A stretch of 64,000 nucleotides of DNA from CALLVY01 sp937899855 (GTDB lineage: Bacteria; Bacteroidota; Bacteroidia; Chitinophagales; Saprospiraceae). Of the stretch, positions 1 to 8,722 are shown in pieces. The position numbers and the translations under genes were made by a program. Numbering within the stretch: position 1 is the stretch's first letter; every line of letters starts with the position of its first letter. The stretch is from contig JBCBQC010000020.1 of assembly GCA_039820405.1 (NCBI GenBank), positions 1 through 64,000 on the forward strand, read 5' to 3'. Below the pieces are notes generated by a model. That model had not been told where the DNA came from, made no database searches, and saw only the letters and a program-made list of their open reading frames with translations.

Positions 1-190
1 ACCAGTCGATCTTTTGCTTGATCTCGTGGCCTCGTTGGGCTCGCTCAAAAGGGTTCTTGATGAGGTTGAGTTTGAAGTTTCTACGGTAAGGAGCTTGACG
101 GTACTTTCGGTCATAAACCAGGACATAGGTGCGGTCCTTAGCATTGACAATTCTACAAGGGGTGTAGGCAGGGACAAATTTTTTTTTCAT
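1..190 (-). CDS. Probable tyrosine recombinase/integrase, N-terminal fragment (cut by window edge)
   Basis: An open frame starts at the ATG at 190 and runs off the left edge without a stop, giving 63 residues (MKKKFVPAYTPCRIV... ending IKQKIDW). The basic N-terminus with a YVLVYD-type strand, then NLIKNPFERAQRG and EIKQKIDW, resembles the arm-type N-terminal domain of Bacteroidota phage/ICE integrases, where a strand is followed by an LNRIK-like turn and a charged helix. The catalytic R/H/R/Y residues would lie outside the window, so the family call is inference from pattern. It lies 114 bp from the 3' end of tRNA-Ala and reads away from it, the usual place for an integrase at a tRNA attachment site. 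Confidence 0.55.
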   Translation of the reverse strand, partial: MKKKFVPAYTPCRIVNAKDRTYVLVYDRKYRQAPYRRNFKLNLIKNPFERAQRGHEIKQKIDW

Positions 191-217
191 TCTGGTTAAA
201 TTTCTTCGCGCCTCCCG

Positions 218-240
218 GAATTCATCAAATTGCTGAATTC
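218..240. promoter_or_regulatory. Inverted repeat upstream of the putative integrase
   Basis: GAATTCA and TGAATTC form perfect 7-bp arms around a 9-bp spacer. The site is 28-50 bp upstream of the ATG at 190, where an operator or recombination-accessory site would be expected. Function is inferred from position only. Confidence 0.35.
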
Positions 241-304
241 GTGTGAGCAAAGAATACCTGAATGATTCTTATGAGTAGTTAGCAATAGCTGAGTCACTAT
301 TGTC

Positions 305-381
<77 letters not shown>

Positions 382-460
382 ATTTTCTAAAGCGAAGCAA
401 AATTACATATTTTTTGCAAAAACCAAAGCCTGCACCACGTTTTTTTCCAGTGCCCCCCTT

Positions 461-1342
461 TTAAAACCAAGCCCCCAGCCCCAGCGTCCACGCCGGGAAA
501 TGATTGCCATTCACCACAATCCCCTGGTAGCCCGCATAGATGGGAAAACGCTTGACGTGCGCCTGCAAGCGGGCCTGGTAAGACTGTAGGTCCGTGCCGT
601 TGAACCACATCGACTGGGCCTCCAACTGAAGGCTCAAGGGCTTTTTGAGGTATATCGTCATTCCCCCCAGCAAGGCCGGACCAGTATAATTCGTCTCCCC
701 CTGCATCTGCGAAGCGCCCACCCCCCACCAGCCGTGGAAGCGGTGGTGTCGGAAGCGGTTGTACTGGACCGCCAAAGTGCTAAAGCCCAGCCAGTCGAAC
801 TTGTCGGGCCCCTCTTCCAGACGCTCCACCAACTGCAAATGATTGAAGTTGATGCTGAGGGCTCGAATGGGTGAATACTTGATTTCGGCCAATCCTCCCG
901 AGAGGGCCTGCTCGTTGTTGAGAAAGTGGAGCCCCGCGTAAATCCGGTGGCGAAACCCCCATTCTCCCGGTTGGCGAAACAAACCCGTTTGGGGCGTATC
1001 GTAGGGGTACTCGGCAAATTCCACGCCCCCGTTCTCCGCCACCGCAAAGGGATTGTTCCCATCCAGGCCAAAGACGAGGTAGGCGGTGGCTCGGGCAAAG
1101 AAGAAAAGGGCCTCAATATCGGCGGCACTCAGTGCCACGTCTCCACCATCGTCGTAGCTGATGTCGTAATTGCTGGCATTGCTGCCCGAGGTCTCCTGTT
1201 GATAGTCATTGCCCCCCGTGTCGCCGGCATTGCCACCGCCGACGGATTGCTCGATGGTCTCGATAATCTGAGCCGACGCCCGGTATGGACCAATTAGAGA
1301 AAAGGCAAACAGGAAAAGCAAGGCGTAAAGTACACGGGGCAT
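461..1342 (-). CDS. Hypothetical exported outer-membrane protein
   Basis: A 293-residue protein with a clear signal peptide (LYALLFLFAFSLIG, cleavage near RASAQ at residue 25). A Gly/Asn/Ser-rich linker with a run of acidic residues (about 33-75) follows. The rest has alternating amphipathic strands rich in Trp, Tyr and Phe and ends in LGAWF, a terminal aromatic typical of outer-membrane beta-barrels. I do not recognise a named family. The upstream neighbour on the same strand is the DUF1508 gene, separated by an inverted-repeat element, so this is probably its own transcription unit; the tRNA-Ala gene follows downstream on the same strand. Confidence 0.7.
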   Translation of the reverse strand: MPRVLYALLFLFAFSLIGPYRASAQIIETIEQSVGGGNAGDTGGNDYQQETSGSNASNYDISYDDGGDVALSAADIEALFFFARATAYLVFGLDGNNPFAVAENGGVEFAEYPYDTPQTGLFRQPGEWGFRHRIYAGLHFLNNEQALSGGLAEIKYSPIRALSINFNHLQLVERLEEGPDKFDWLGFSTLAVQYNRFRHHRFHGWWGVGASQMQGETNYTGPALLGGMTIYLKKPLSLQLEAQSMWFNGTDLQSYQARLQAHVKRFPIYAGYQGIVVNGNHFPAWTLGLGAWF

Positions 1343-1478
1343 AGCGATCTTTTTGTGGTTCCAATTCTTCTCTAATTTCCGTAAAAGTCCGCATTATTGC
1401 CTGGCCTACCTTTGGTTTAACACTTTTTTAATCGCTGTTAAGGCCCTTTTTTCAAGGCTTTAACGTTGTCCTAACCTA

Positions 1479-1640
1479 GGTTGTGTCTTACCAATACCCA
1501 TCGGTGAATCTGATCCATCTTTAGAACCTCTCCGTCGCCTATTCCGAGCCAAATAGCTCTGGTTATTCGGCTCGGAATAAGGCTCGGCGAGAACCAACAT
1601 CTGGACCACTTTCCTCCCAAAGCATTTATAAGACACAACC
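1479..1640. mobile_element. MITE-like 162-bp element with 12-bp terminal inverted repeats
   Basis: GGTTGTGTCTTA at 1479-1490 is matched exactly by its reverse complement TAAGACACAACC at 1629-1640. Inside lies a second perfect inverted repeat, ATTCCGAGCC (1541-1550) and GGCTCGGAAT (1569-1578). Size, terminal repeats and lack of a credible coding sequence resemble a non-autonomous miniature transposable element or a decayed IS. I see no obvious target-site duplication directly outside the repeats, which weakens the case. A single copy in one window cannot prove mobility. Confidence 0.4.
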
Positions 1641-1644
1641 CAAT

Positions 1645-1681
1645 AAAAGAAAGAGGCGATCCGAATAATCCGAATCGCCTC
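1645..1681 (-). terminator. Rho-independent terminator of the DUF1508 gene
   Basis: On the minus strand, 25 bp after the stop codon at 1706, GAGGCGAT (1681-1674) pairs with ATCGCCTC (1660-1653) around a 13-nt loop. A T-rich tract (TTTCTTTTATT) follows. Position and shape fit an intrinsic terminator. Confidence 0.75.
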
Positions 1682-1705
1682 GCTGATGGTCAAAAGCGGT
1701 ATTGC

Positions 1706-4700
1706 TTAATTTTTACGCAAGCCAAACTCTACCGTTCGGCGGTCGTCGGTTCCGGCTCCTTCGAAATTCAAACGCCCCGCATCCAATCCGGCACTCTTGA
1801 GGTAGTTAAAAACCTCCCGGGCCCTTACGTCGTCGAGCGACACTTCCTTGCTGCCGCGGTAGGTACCGCTCTCCGTTCCGTCGATGTAGCCGTACATGTC
1901 CACGTTGATGTCGGGATATTCTTTGAGCAGGGCCACCAGGTCGTCCAATTCCCGTTTCGACGTACCACTGAGGCGGGCTCGGTTACGCGAGAAAAGGATG
2001 TTGTCCGAGCCAAAATTGCGGGGAAAACTGCGGTCGGGATCGCTTAGGAAATTGGCCATATTGTAAGCCATCGTACCCACTCCGAAGCCGAGGGCGGCAC
2101 CGTCGGGGCCAAAGGGCTCCTTGGGCGTTTCCTCCACCGGTGGGGGTGGAGCTTGCTCGGAGGTGGGGGTACCGGGTTCCGCTGGTACCGCCTTGTTGCA
2201 GCCGTCACAGTCGCGGAGTAAGAAGAGGGCCAGCAACAAGAGTAATAGCGGGAGTACCCACCAAAGCCAACCCAGGCCACCCCGTTTCTCTTCCACTCGG
2301 GTAGATTCCGCTCGGACATTGGCTACTTTGGCGGCCGCCGCCGCCGCCGCCGCTGCTTTTTCTGCTTCGGCTTTGCGTTGGGCTTCCGCGGCGAGTCGTG
2401 CCGCTTCTTCGGCTTTCAACTGGGCTTCTTGTTCTGCTTTGAGTTTGGCCGCAGCGGCTGCTGCTACCGCCGCTGCGGCCGCCGCTTTTTCTGCTTCGGC
2501 CTTGCGTTGGGCTTCGGCCTCCGCGGCGAGTCGCGCCTCCTCTTCGGCTTTCAATTGAGCTTCTTGTTCTGCTTGGAGTTTGGCCGCTGCGGCTGCTGCT
2601 ACTGCCGCTGCGGCAGCCGCTTTTTCTGCCTCGGCTTTGCGTTGGGCTTCGGCCTCCGCTGCGAGTCGTGCTTCTTCTTCGGCTTTCAACTGGGCTTCTT
2701 GCTCTGCTTGGAGCTTGGCCGCTGCGGCTGCTGCCGCTGCTTTTTCCTCCTCGGCCTTGCGCTCCGCCGCCAGCGCCGCGGCCTGTCGTGCTTCCTCTTC
2801 GGCTTGCAAACGAGCTGCTTCCGCTGCTGCTTCCTCCGCTTTCCGACTGCTCAGCATCGCGGCCGACATCAAAGCGCCACCCACCATCGCCGAACCCATT
2901 CCAATCGGCGATTCTTCACCGCGGATCCAGTTGAGGTCGGCCAGCATCAGGGCCGCATCTTCGTAGTAGCAACTGCGGGCGATTTCTTGATGGTTGCCGG
3001 CGCGGAGATAGTAGTAGTGGTACTTGCCCTCAAGGGCCGTATCGCTGCCCCAACGTTCTTCGATCGGGGCATTTTTGATCACCGACTGGATGCCGTTGTC
3101 CCGGGCGGCAGCGGTAGTGTAGCCCTCCGAGCGGAGCAGGGTTTTTTGATCGTCTTCCCGGTTAAAGGAAAAATAGTATTCCTTTTTATCCTCCTGAAAA
3201 AAGGAGTGAAAGCCCGACTCGCCAGCGTAAGCTTCGCAGGGCATATAGTCGTCCACCACTTTTTCGGGGGTGGCGGCCGCCGCGGCTTCGTCGGCCGCCG
3301 CGGCTTCGTCGGCCGCTCGCTGGCGCAGCATGGCAGCGGAGAACAACGCACCTTCCACCAGGCCCGAACCCACTCCAATTATCGATTCTTCACCACGGAC
3401 CCAGTCGAGGTCGGCCAGCATCAGGGCCGCATCTTCGTAATAGCAGCTGCGGGCAATTTCCTGGTTGTTACCAGCGCGGAGGTAGTAGTAGTGGTACTTA
3501 TCGTTGAGGGCGGTGGCGGTTCCCCAACGGGCTTCGTTGGGGGCATTCTTGATTACCGACTGGATGCCGTTATCCCGGGCGGCGGCGGTGGTGTAGCCTT
3601 CGGAGCGGAGCAGGGTTTTTTGATCGCTTTCTCGGTTGTAGGAAAAATAATATTCCTTTTTATCCTCCCGGAAGAAGGAGTAGAAACCCGGATCACCGGC
3701 GTAAGCTTCGCAGGGCAGGTAGTCGTCCACCACTTTATCGGGCGTGGCAGCCGCGCGGGCGGCTTCTTCTTCGGCTGCTTTCTGGCGGAGCATCGCCGCC
3801 GACATCAAGCTGCTTCCCACCAGGGCGGAGCCCATACCGATGGTAGAGTTTTCGCCCCGAATCCAGGCATAGTCGGATTGCATATCGGCCTCGGTGTCGT
3901 AATAACAACTGCGGGCAATTTCCTGATGGTTACCAGCGCGGAGGTAGTAGTAGTGGTACTTATCGTTGAGGGCGGTGGCGGTCCCCCAGCGGGCTTCGTT
4001 GGGGGCGTTTTTAATGACCGACTGGATGCCATTGTCCCGGGCGGCGGCGGTGGTGTAGCCTTCCGAGCGGAGTAGGGTAGTGCCCCCTTCACTGTTGAAG
4101 GAAAAATAGTATTCCTTGCTGGTCTCGTCCTGGAAAGAATGAAATCCCCCCAGTTCGGCCAAGTAGGCCTGACAGGGCAAGTAGTCATCCACGACGGCTT
4201 CCTTACCCTGGGGCGCTGCCGGCGTGAGCAGGGCGCCACAGGCGAGTACCTTGATGGCCGCCTCCATCGCATCGGTATCGGGGTAGAACAAACTGCTCCG
4301 GGCTACGGACTTCCCCTCGTCGTCCTTGATGATAAAGTAGTGCTTGCCGTTCTTGGTTTCGCGGCGTTCGTACTGGTCTTTTTTGGGGGCAAATTTTTGC
4401 ACCTTCTTGATCGCCTCGGCCAGGTCTTCCTCCGTAGTGTAGCCCCTTACGTCGCCGTTGATCAAAATGGCTTTGCCCTCCTTGGTCTTGTATACAAAAT
4501 AGTACTTTTGATTGCCCCCACTGCGGAAGCTGTCGTAGGTCACTTCGCTGCAAGGGTAGCTCTGCCCCTGTACGACGTAGGTCCGCTCGGCCGCTTCTTT
4601 TTTGGCACGGGTGGGTTTTTTCCGACGCCGCGTGCCCCCGGTGCTCAGTAGCCAACTGATGGACTTTTCCATTTCCTTGGCACTGTCAAACCAGCGGCTG

Positions 4701-5785
4701 GTGGCAATTTCTTGTTTGTTGCCCGCCAGCAAACGGAAGTAATGTTTGCCGTTGGGGTGGACTTCGCGGACGTAGCGGTTTTCGATTTTGACGTTTTTCT
4801 TAACCGATTTGATCCCCTTATCGCGGCCCGCCGTTGATTGGTAGCGCTCGCTGATGAGTACCGGTGCACCTTCGTAGTTGACGGTGAAGTAGCTGTCGTC
4901 CGCATTCTCGAAGGCATCGTAGCCAAACTCGGTTCCGCTGATGCGTTCGGCGTAAAAAGCCAGGGGGCGGTAGTCGACGTAGATCCGATCGCCTTCCCCC
5001 AGGAAATAGCTTCGCAACGCGCCCTTTGCGGCCTCGCCATTCAGTAGCCACCCGATGGCCTCTTCCATTTTTCCCGCGTCGTCGAACCAGCGACTCGTGG
5101 CGATCTCTTGATTGTTGCCCGCCCGTAGGTTAAAATAGTGCTTGCCATTGGGATGGACCGCCCGTTGGTAGCGCTCGGCAATCACCATGTTTTTGGTCAC
5201 GGAGTTGACCCCATTGTCCCGACTTTTTTCCGAGGCGTATCCTTCGCTGATCATCAGGACCAGTCCATCCATATTGTAGGTAAAATAATGTTCTTCTTCT
5301 CCGGTAAAGGTTTCAAAACCCCGTTCGATACCGCTAACTCGACTTTCGTAAAAGGCCAGCGGACGATAGTCGTCCGTGGTGGCACTGCTACTGGTGCTGG
5401 TCTTGGCGGGGGCCGGGTTGGGGGTCGACTGTCCAGCGCTGGTCCCCTCCCCACTGGATTCGCTGGCCTTAGCTACGGCCGTGGAGCCCTCCACCCGTAG
5501 CAAGGCCATGGCCTCCGTTACCTCCGCCTCGCTGTCGTAGGCCACACTGCGGCCCAGCAGATTGCCCTCCCCATCCGTTACGCGAAACTGGAATTTACCG
5601 TTTCCATCCCCACTTAGGGTGTAGGCATCGGCATTGCCCGCTACCTGCATGACCTTCCGAATGCCATCAAAACAGGCCGCTTTATCGGCAAACGAATCAC
5701 TCCTTAGAACCACCGTACCGTCGTCCGTCAAAAACTGAAAATAGTAGAGATTGTCTTTCTTGGTTCGAAAAGCGCGGTATCTCAT
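1706..5785 (-). CDS. Multi-DUF1508 (YegP-like) protein with Ala/Glu helix, one TM segment and OmpA-like domain
   Basis: A 1359-residue protein without a signal peptide. I count seven tandem modules at about residues 1-97, 139-250, 271-382, 400-515, 533-645, 684-798 and 843-958. Each consists of two DUF1508-like halves with motifs such as YYFSFN, LLRSEGYTT, ARDNGIQSV, KYHYYYLRAGN and QEIARS. The last three modules are nearly identical. Residues 980-1158 form an Ala/Glu/Lys helix with 45-residue repeats, 1171-1190 are one membrane segment (WWVLPLLLLLLALFLL), a Pro-rich linker follows, and 1258-1357 match an OmpA C-terminal domain (FSRNRARL, GYIDGTESG, DVRAREVFNYLKSAG). Basic residues before the TM suggest the DUF1508 region is cytoplasmic and the OmpA domain periplasmic, where such domains bind peptidoglycan. 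Function unknown; the combined architecture is unfamiliar to me. Confidence 0.85.
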   Translation of the reverse strand: MRYRAFRTKKDNLYYFQFLTDDGTVVLRSDSFADKAACFDGIRKVMQVAGNADAYTLSGDGNGKFQFRVTDGEGNLLGRSVAYDSEAEVTEAMALLRVEGSTAVAKASESSGEGTSAGQSTPNPAPAKTSTSSSATTDDYRPLAFYESRVSGIERGFETFTGEEEHYFTYNMDGLVLMISEGYASEKSRDNGVNSVTKNMVIAERYQRAVHPNGKHYFNLRAGNNQEIATSRWFDDAGKMEEAIGWLLNGEAAKGALRSYFLGEGDRIYVDYRPLAFYAERISGTEFGYDAFENADDSYFTVNYEGAPVLISERYQSTAGRDKGIKSVKKNVKIENRYVREVHPNGKHYFRLLAGNKQEIATSRWFDSAKEMEKSISWLLSTGGTRRRKKPTRAKKEAAERTYVVQGQSYPCSEVTYDSFRSGGNQKYYFVYKTKEGKAILINGDVRGYTTEEDLAEAIKKVQKFAPKKDQYERRETKNGKHYFIIKDDEGKSVARSSLFYPDTDAMEAAIKVLACGALLTPAAPQGKEAVVDDYLPCQAYLAELGGFHSFQDETSKEYYFSFNSEGGTTLLRSEGYTTAAARDNGIQSVIKNAPNEARWGTATALNDKYHYYYLRAGNHQEIARSCYYDTEADMQSDYAWIRGENSTIGMGSALVGSSLMSAAMLRQKAAEEEAARAAATPDKVVDDYLPCEAYAGDPGFYSFFREDKKEYYFSYNRESDQKTLLRSEGYTTAAARDNGIQSVIKNAPNEARWGTATALNDKYHYYYLRAGNNQEIARSCYYEDAALMLADLDWVRGEESIIGVGSGLVEGALFSAAMLRQRAADEAAAADEAAAAATPEKVVDDYMPCEAYAGESGFHSFFQEDKKEYYFSFNREDDQKTLLRSEGYTTAAARDNGIQSVIKNAPIEERWGSDTALEGKYHYYYLRAGNHQEIARSCYYEDAALMLADLNWIRGEESPIGMGSAMVGGALMSAAMLSSRKAEEAAAEAARLQAEEEARQAAALAAERKAEEEKAAAAAAAAKLQAEQEAQLKAEEEARLAAEAEAQRKAEAEKAAAAAAVAAAAAAKLQAEQEAQLKAEEEARLAAEAEAQRKAEAEKAAAAAAVAAAAAAKLKAEQEAQLKAEEAARLAAEAQRKAEAEKAAAAAAAAAKVANVRAESTRVEEKRGGLGWLWWVLPLLLLLLALFLLRDCDGCNKAVPAEPGTPTSEQAPPPPVEETPKEPFGPDGAALGFGVGTMAYNMANFLSDPDRSFPRNFGSDNILFSRNRARLSGTSKRELDDLVALLKEYPDINVDMYGYIDGTESGTYRGSKEVSLDDVRAREVFNYLKSAGLDAGRLNFEGAGTDDRRTVEFGLRKN
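2330..2720 (-). repeat. 135-bp tandem repeats encoding an Ala/Glu/Lys helix
   Basis: Residues 1024-1068 and 1069-1113 of the DUF1508 protein are nearly identical 45-residue blocks (LQAEQEAQLKAEEEARLAAE, then EAQRKAEAEK and an Ala run). A third, diverged copy follows, so the DNA carries about three tandem 135-bp units. The pattern predicts a long single helix or coiled coil of the TolA type and a site prone to copy-number change. Confidence 0.85.
2846..4189 (-). repeat. Three recent tandem copies of the DUF1508 module
   Basis: Modules 4-6 of the DUF1508 gene (residues about 533-980) repeat with a period of about 155 residues. They share almost identical stretches such as LLRSEGYTTAAARDNGIQSV and KYHYYYLRAGN, and each linker carries an SAAML motif and an Ala-rich segment. 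The DNA is also visibly repeated, indicating recent internal duplication. Confidence 0.85.
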
Positions 5786-6206
5786 AGTTCATTAATTGTT
5801 TATAGTTCTAAAATTGGGTTTACTGTCTTGCTAAAATAAAAATATTTTGGGCAACGCAAATATAATTTGGCATTCATCGGTAAGGCTGAAAGTTCTTGTT
5901 GTCGTAGCGGCCATCCAGCGCAGTTTTGGCTGGCCCAACGGCAGATTCGTGAAATCATCGATCGATTTCCGGCGGCGAAGGCCCAATTGGGATTATAAGC
6001 TTGGCAGATTGATTGGTCACTTGGTATTGGGTAGCCTCAGAAAGGGGCTACTCAGCTGGTGCGGGATAAATGTCCCTCATAGTATTGTGGTAAGTTAGGG
6101 AAAAAATGTTAAAAGTCCGCCATTTCATTGACAGGGTGGTTAATGGTTTAGTGCAATAATTGTTATTTTTCGTTCGCCGGATTTGACGGAAGTGGCTTTT
6201 GACTGG
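5786..6206. other. Intergenic stretch with promoter of the DUF1508 gene
   Basis: These 421 bp lie between the start of the DUF1508 gene and the end of priA. On the minus strand TATATTTG at 5864-5857 matches the Bacteroidota -7 box TAnnTTTG, about 70 bp upstream of the DUF1508 ATG. GTAGCC...GGCTAC near 6031-6055 is a short hairpin with no T-run. I see no convincing gene. Confidence 0.5.
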
Positions 6207-8687
6207 CTAGTAGGGATCGACATCCACCCGTACCCGAACCGAGGAGAAGCCCTTTTGGGCGTGTAGCGTTCGGCTGGCTTCGCGGATCAATTGTTTGGTC
6301 CTGGCCAAAACCCCAACCTGGCGCTCCAGCTTGAGTAGCACATCGAGTAGGAATAGGTTACGGACCCGTGGAATACCCGGAACAGCCGGCCCGATGACGC
6401 GTTCCCCCAAGTGCTGGCGCAGGACCCCGACGAAAAGCTTGGCGCCTTCGTTCAGCAGCTCGGGACTTTTGTGCTTGAGCGTAATTTGGATCAAACGGCT
6501 GTAGGGAGGGTAAAAGAATTCGGCACGTTCCTGGAGCTCGCGCTGGAAAAAGCCCGCGAAGTCGTTGTTCAAAACCTCTGGGAGAATGGGATGTTGGAGG
6601 TCAAAGGCCTGGATCAGGACCTTGCCGCGTTTGCGCTTGCGCCCCGCTCGCCCGCTCACCTGCGTGATGAGCTGAAAGGCCCGCTCGCTGGCCCGAAAGT
6701 CCGGAAACTGTAAGAGGTGATCGGAACTCAAAACCCCCACAATTCCCACGTTGTCAAAATCCAAACCCTTGGTCACCATCTGCGTTCCCACCAATACGTC
6801 GATCCGCCGCTCCTCAAAATCACCGATGATCTGGGCGTGGGCGTACTTCCCCCGCACGGTATCAAAATCCATCCGGCGGATGCGCGCCTTGGGCAGCAAA
6901 ATCTTCAACTCGTCTTCGATCTTCTCCGTACCAAAGCCCCGAAGCACCAGCTGGTGACTCCCGCAGGCCGGACAGCTCTTGGGCATGGCCCGCTGGAAAC
7001 CACAGTAGTGACAACGCAGGTTCTGACTGTACTGGTAGTAGGTCAAACTCACGTCACAGTTTTTACACTCGGAATGCCAATTGCAATCCACACAGCGGAG
7101 GGTAGGGGCGTAGCCCCGGCGGTTTTTAAACAAGATGGCCTGTTCGCCTCGGTCCAGGGCCTCGCGGAGGGCGTCGAGCAGTTGGTTGGTAAAGTGCGAG
7201 TGCATCTTTTTGTGTCGCTGCTCGGTTCCCGCATCGATGATCTGCATTTCGGGGAGCTCTACGCCCCCAAACCGCTCCGGCATCTCCACCAAGCCGTACT
7301 TGCCCCGCTGGGCATTGTGGTAGGTCTCGATGGCGGGCGTGGCGGTACCGAGCAGCACCTTGGCCCCACTCACTTGCCCGAGGTAGATGGCGGTATCGCG
7401 TGCATTGTAACGGGGCGCGGGGTCGACCTGTTTGTAGGAGGTATCGTGTTCTTCATCCACAATGATGAGCCCGAGTTTTTGAAAGGGCAAAAACAAACTC
7501 GATCGCACCCCAATCAACAGCGGCTTCCCCTCCAATACCTTTTGCCACATCTCTACCCGTTCGTGATTGCTGAGTCGCGAGTGATAAACCAGGGCCTGGT
7601 CCCCAAAGATCTTTTGTAGCCGTCGCGTAATCTGTGCACTCAGGGCGATCTCGGGCAGCAAGTACAAGACCTGCTCTCCACGATCGAGCGTCTGTTGGAT
7701 CAATTCGGTGTACACCCGCGTCTTACCGCTGCCCGTTACCCCGTGGAGCAAGATGACCCGCTTGTCGGCAAACTGTGCTTCGATGCTGGCCAGGGCCTCT
7801 ACTTGTTGGGCCGACAGCGGTGCCGCATCGGCCAGCGCCTCTTCGTAGGCCCCAATCCGACTCACCGCCTGGCTGTACAAGCGGACCACTCCCTTTTTCT
7901 CCATCGCCTTGAGTACCCCCGAGTCGACCTGGGCCAGTCGGTAGATTTCCTGACAACGGACGACTTCCTTTTGGCGCACTACCTGTAGCAAGGCCATCAT
8001 CGCCTCCACCTGTCGCGAAGAGCGACTGAGTCGATCAAAGGCCTCCGACAATTGGTTGGGATCCGAAGCGTAGGGTTCGGCGATTGCTACGCAGCGGACC
8101 ACCTTGGGCTTGTACTGGTTTTTGAGTTCCTCCTTGAGGTAAATGAGCCTTTTGTCCAACAGTTTCTGGATCAGTGGGTATACCGTCTTCTGGTCCAGAA
8201 TCTTGCGGATGTCTTCCAGGCTCAGCTCCTTTTGGTGGCGCAGGGCCTCGGCGATGTAGTACTCCTTATCGCTCAGGCCTTCGTAATTGTCGTCGAAGAG
8301 CGGACTGAGGGTAACCCGCGTCTCGCTGGCCAAGCGAAAGCCCGCGGGCAGGGCGGCGCTCATCACTTCGCCGATGGTACAGGCGTAATAATCGGCCAGC
8401 CACTTCCAAAAGGCCAGCTGCGCTGGGCTCGCGATGGGCGCCGGGTCGATGACCGACAAAATGGGTTTGGCGCGGTAGCCCTCGGGTTCGGGAGCGTCGA
8501 CGTTTTCGATCAGGGCGGCGTAGCGTTTGTTGCGTCCCAGTTGGACTTCCACCCGTACGCCCACCTGGATTTGGGGAATCCAGGTGGCGGGAACGAAGTA
8601 GGTGTAGGTCTTGGGTACCGCAATCGGTAGGATGACCGCCACGTAGCGCCCGCCGGCAAAGCTGGGGTGAAAACTGTCCTGACTCAA
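6207..8687 (-). CDS. priA: Primosomal replication-restart helicase PriA
   Basis: An 826-residue superfamily 2 DNA helicase that recognises abandoned replication forks and starts primosome reloading. The N-terminal 3' DNA-binding domain covers about residues 12-110 (YVAVILPIAVPKTYTYFVP). Walker A is GVTGSGKT at 316-323 and the Walker B box is DEEH at 411-414. A zinc-binding insertion follows with paired cysteines (CVDC, CKNC, CHYC, CPAC). Later helicase motifs include VGTQMVTKGLDFDNV and QVSGRAGR. Length and motif order are normal for the family, with no missing key residues. The start lies 35 bp after the stop of the deacetylase-family gene on the same strand, so they are probably co-transcribed. 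Confidence 0.97.
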   Translation of the reverse strand: MSQDSFHPSFAGGRYVAVILPIAVPKTYTYFVPATWIPQIQVGVRVEVQLGRNKRYAALIENVDAPEPEGYRAKPILSVIDPAPIASPAQLAFWKWLADYYACTIGEVMSAALPAGFRLASETRVTLSPLFDDNYEGLSDKEYYIAEALRHQKELSLEDIRKILDQKTVYPLIQKLLDKRLIYLKEELKNQYKPKVVRCVAIAEPYASDPNQLSEAFDRLSRSSRQVEAMMALLQVVRQKEVVRCQEIYRLAQVDSGVLKAMEKKGVVRLYSQAVSRIGAYEEALADAAPLSAQQVEALASIEAQFADKRVILLHGVTGSGKTRVYTELIQQTLDRGEQVLYLLPEIALSAQITRRLQKIFGDQALVYHSRLSNHERVEMWQKVLEGKPLLIGVRSSLFLPFQKLGLIIVDEEHDTSYKQVDPAPRYNARDTAIYLGQVSGAKVLLGTATPAIETYHNAQRGKYGLVEMPERFGGVELPEMQIIDAGTEQRHKKMHSHFTNQLLDALREALDRGEQAILFKNRRGYAPTLRCVDCNWHSECKNCDVSLTYYQYSQNLRCHYCGFQRAMPKSCPACGSHQLVLRGFGTEKIEDELKILLPKARIRRMDFDTVRGKYAHAQIIGDFEERRIDVLVGTQMVTKGLDFDNVGIVGVLSSDHLLQFPDFRASERAFQLITQVSGRAGRKRKRGKVLIQAFDLQHPILPEVLNNDFAGFFQRELQERAEFFYPPYSRLIQITLKHKSPELLNEGAKLFVGVLRQHLGERVIGPAVPGIPRVRNLFLLDVLLKLERQVGVLARTKQLIREASRTLHAQKGFSSVRVRVDVDPY

Positions 8688-8722
8688 GGGAAGGTACGGG
8701 GTTTGGTGAAAGGGTAAAGCTA

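Larger units (their letters stand above)
1343..1705. other. Intergenic stretch holding an inverted-repeat element and a terminator
   Basis: These 363 bp separate two minus-strand genes. I see no convincing gene. The stretch contains the 162-bp element at 1479-1640 and the terminator at 1645-1681. The part from 1343 to 1478 should carry the promoter of the exported protein, but no exact TAnnTTTG box stands out to me. Confidence 0.6.

Noticed and set aside
1460..1693. 77-codon open frame on the minus strand across the inverted-repeat element
   Set aside because: It spans the terminal repeats and the terminator of the neighbouring gene, has no recognisable domain, and looks like chance translation of repeat sequence.
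2330..4189. CRISPR array in the repeated region
   Set aside because: The repeats are in-frame coding repeats of 135 bp and about 465 bp, not short repeats separated by unique spacers; I found no CRISPR array or cas gene in the window.
5847..6098. 83-codon plus-strand open frame in the gap before priA
   Set aside because: It overlaps the promoter of the DUF1508 gene and has no domain-like pattern or start context; treated as intergenic.
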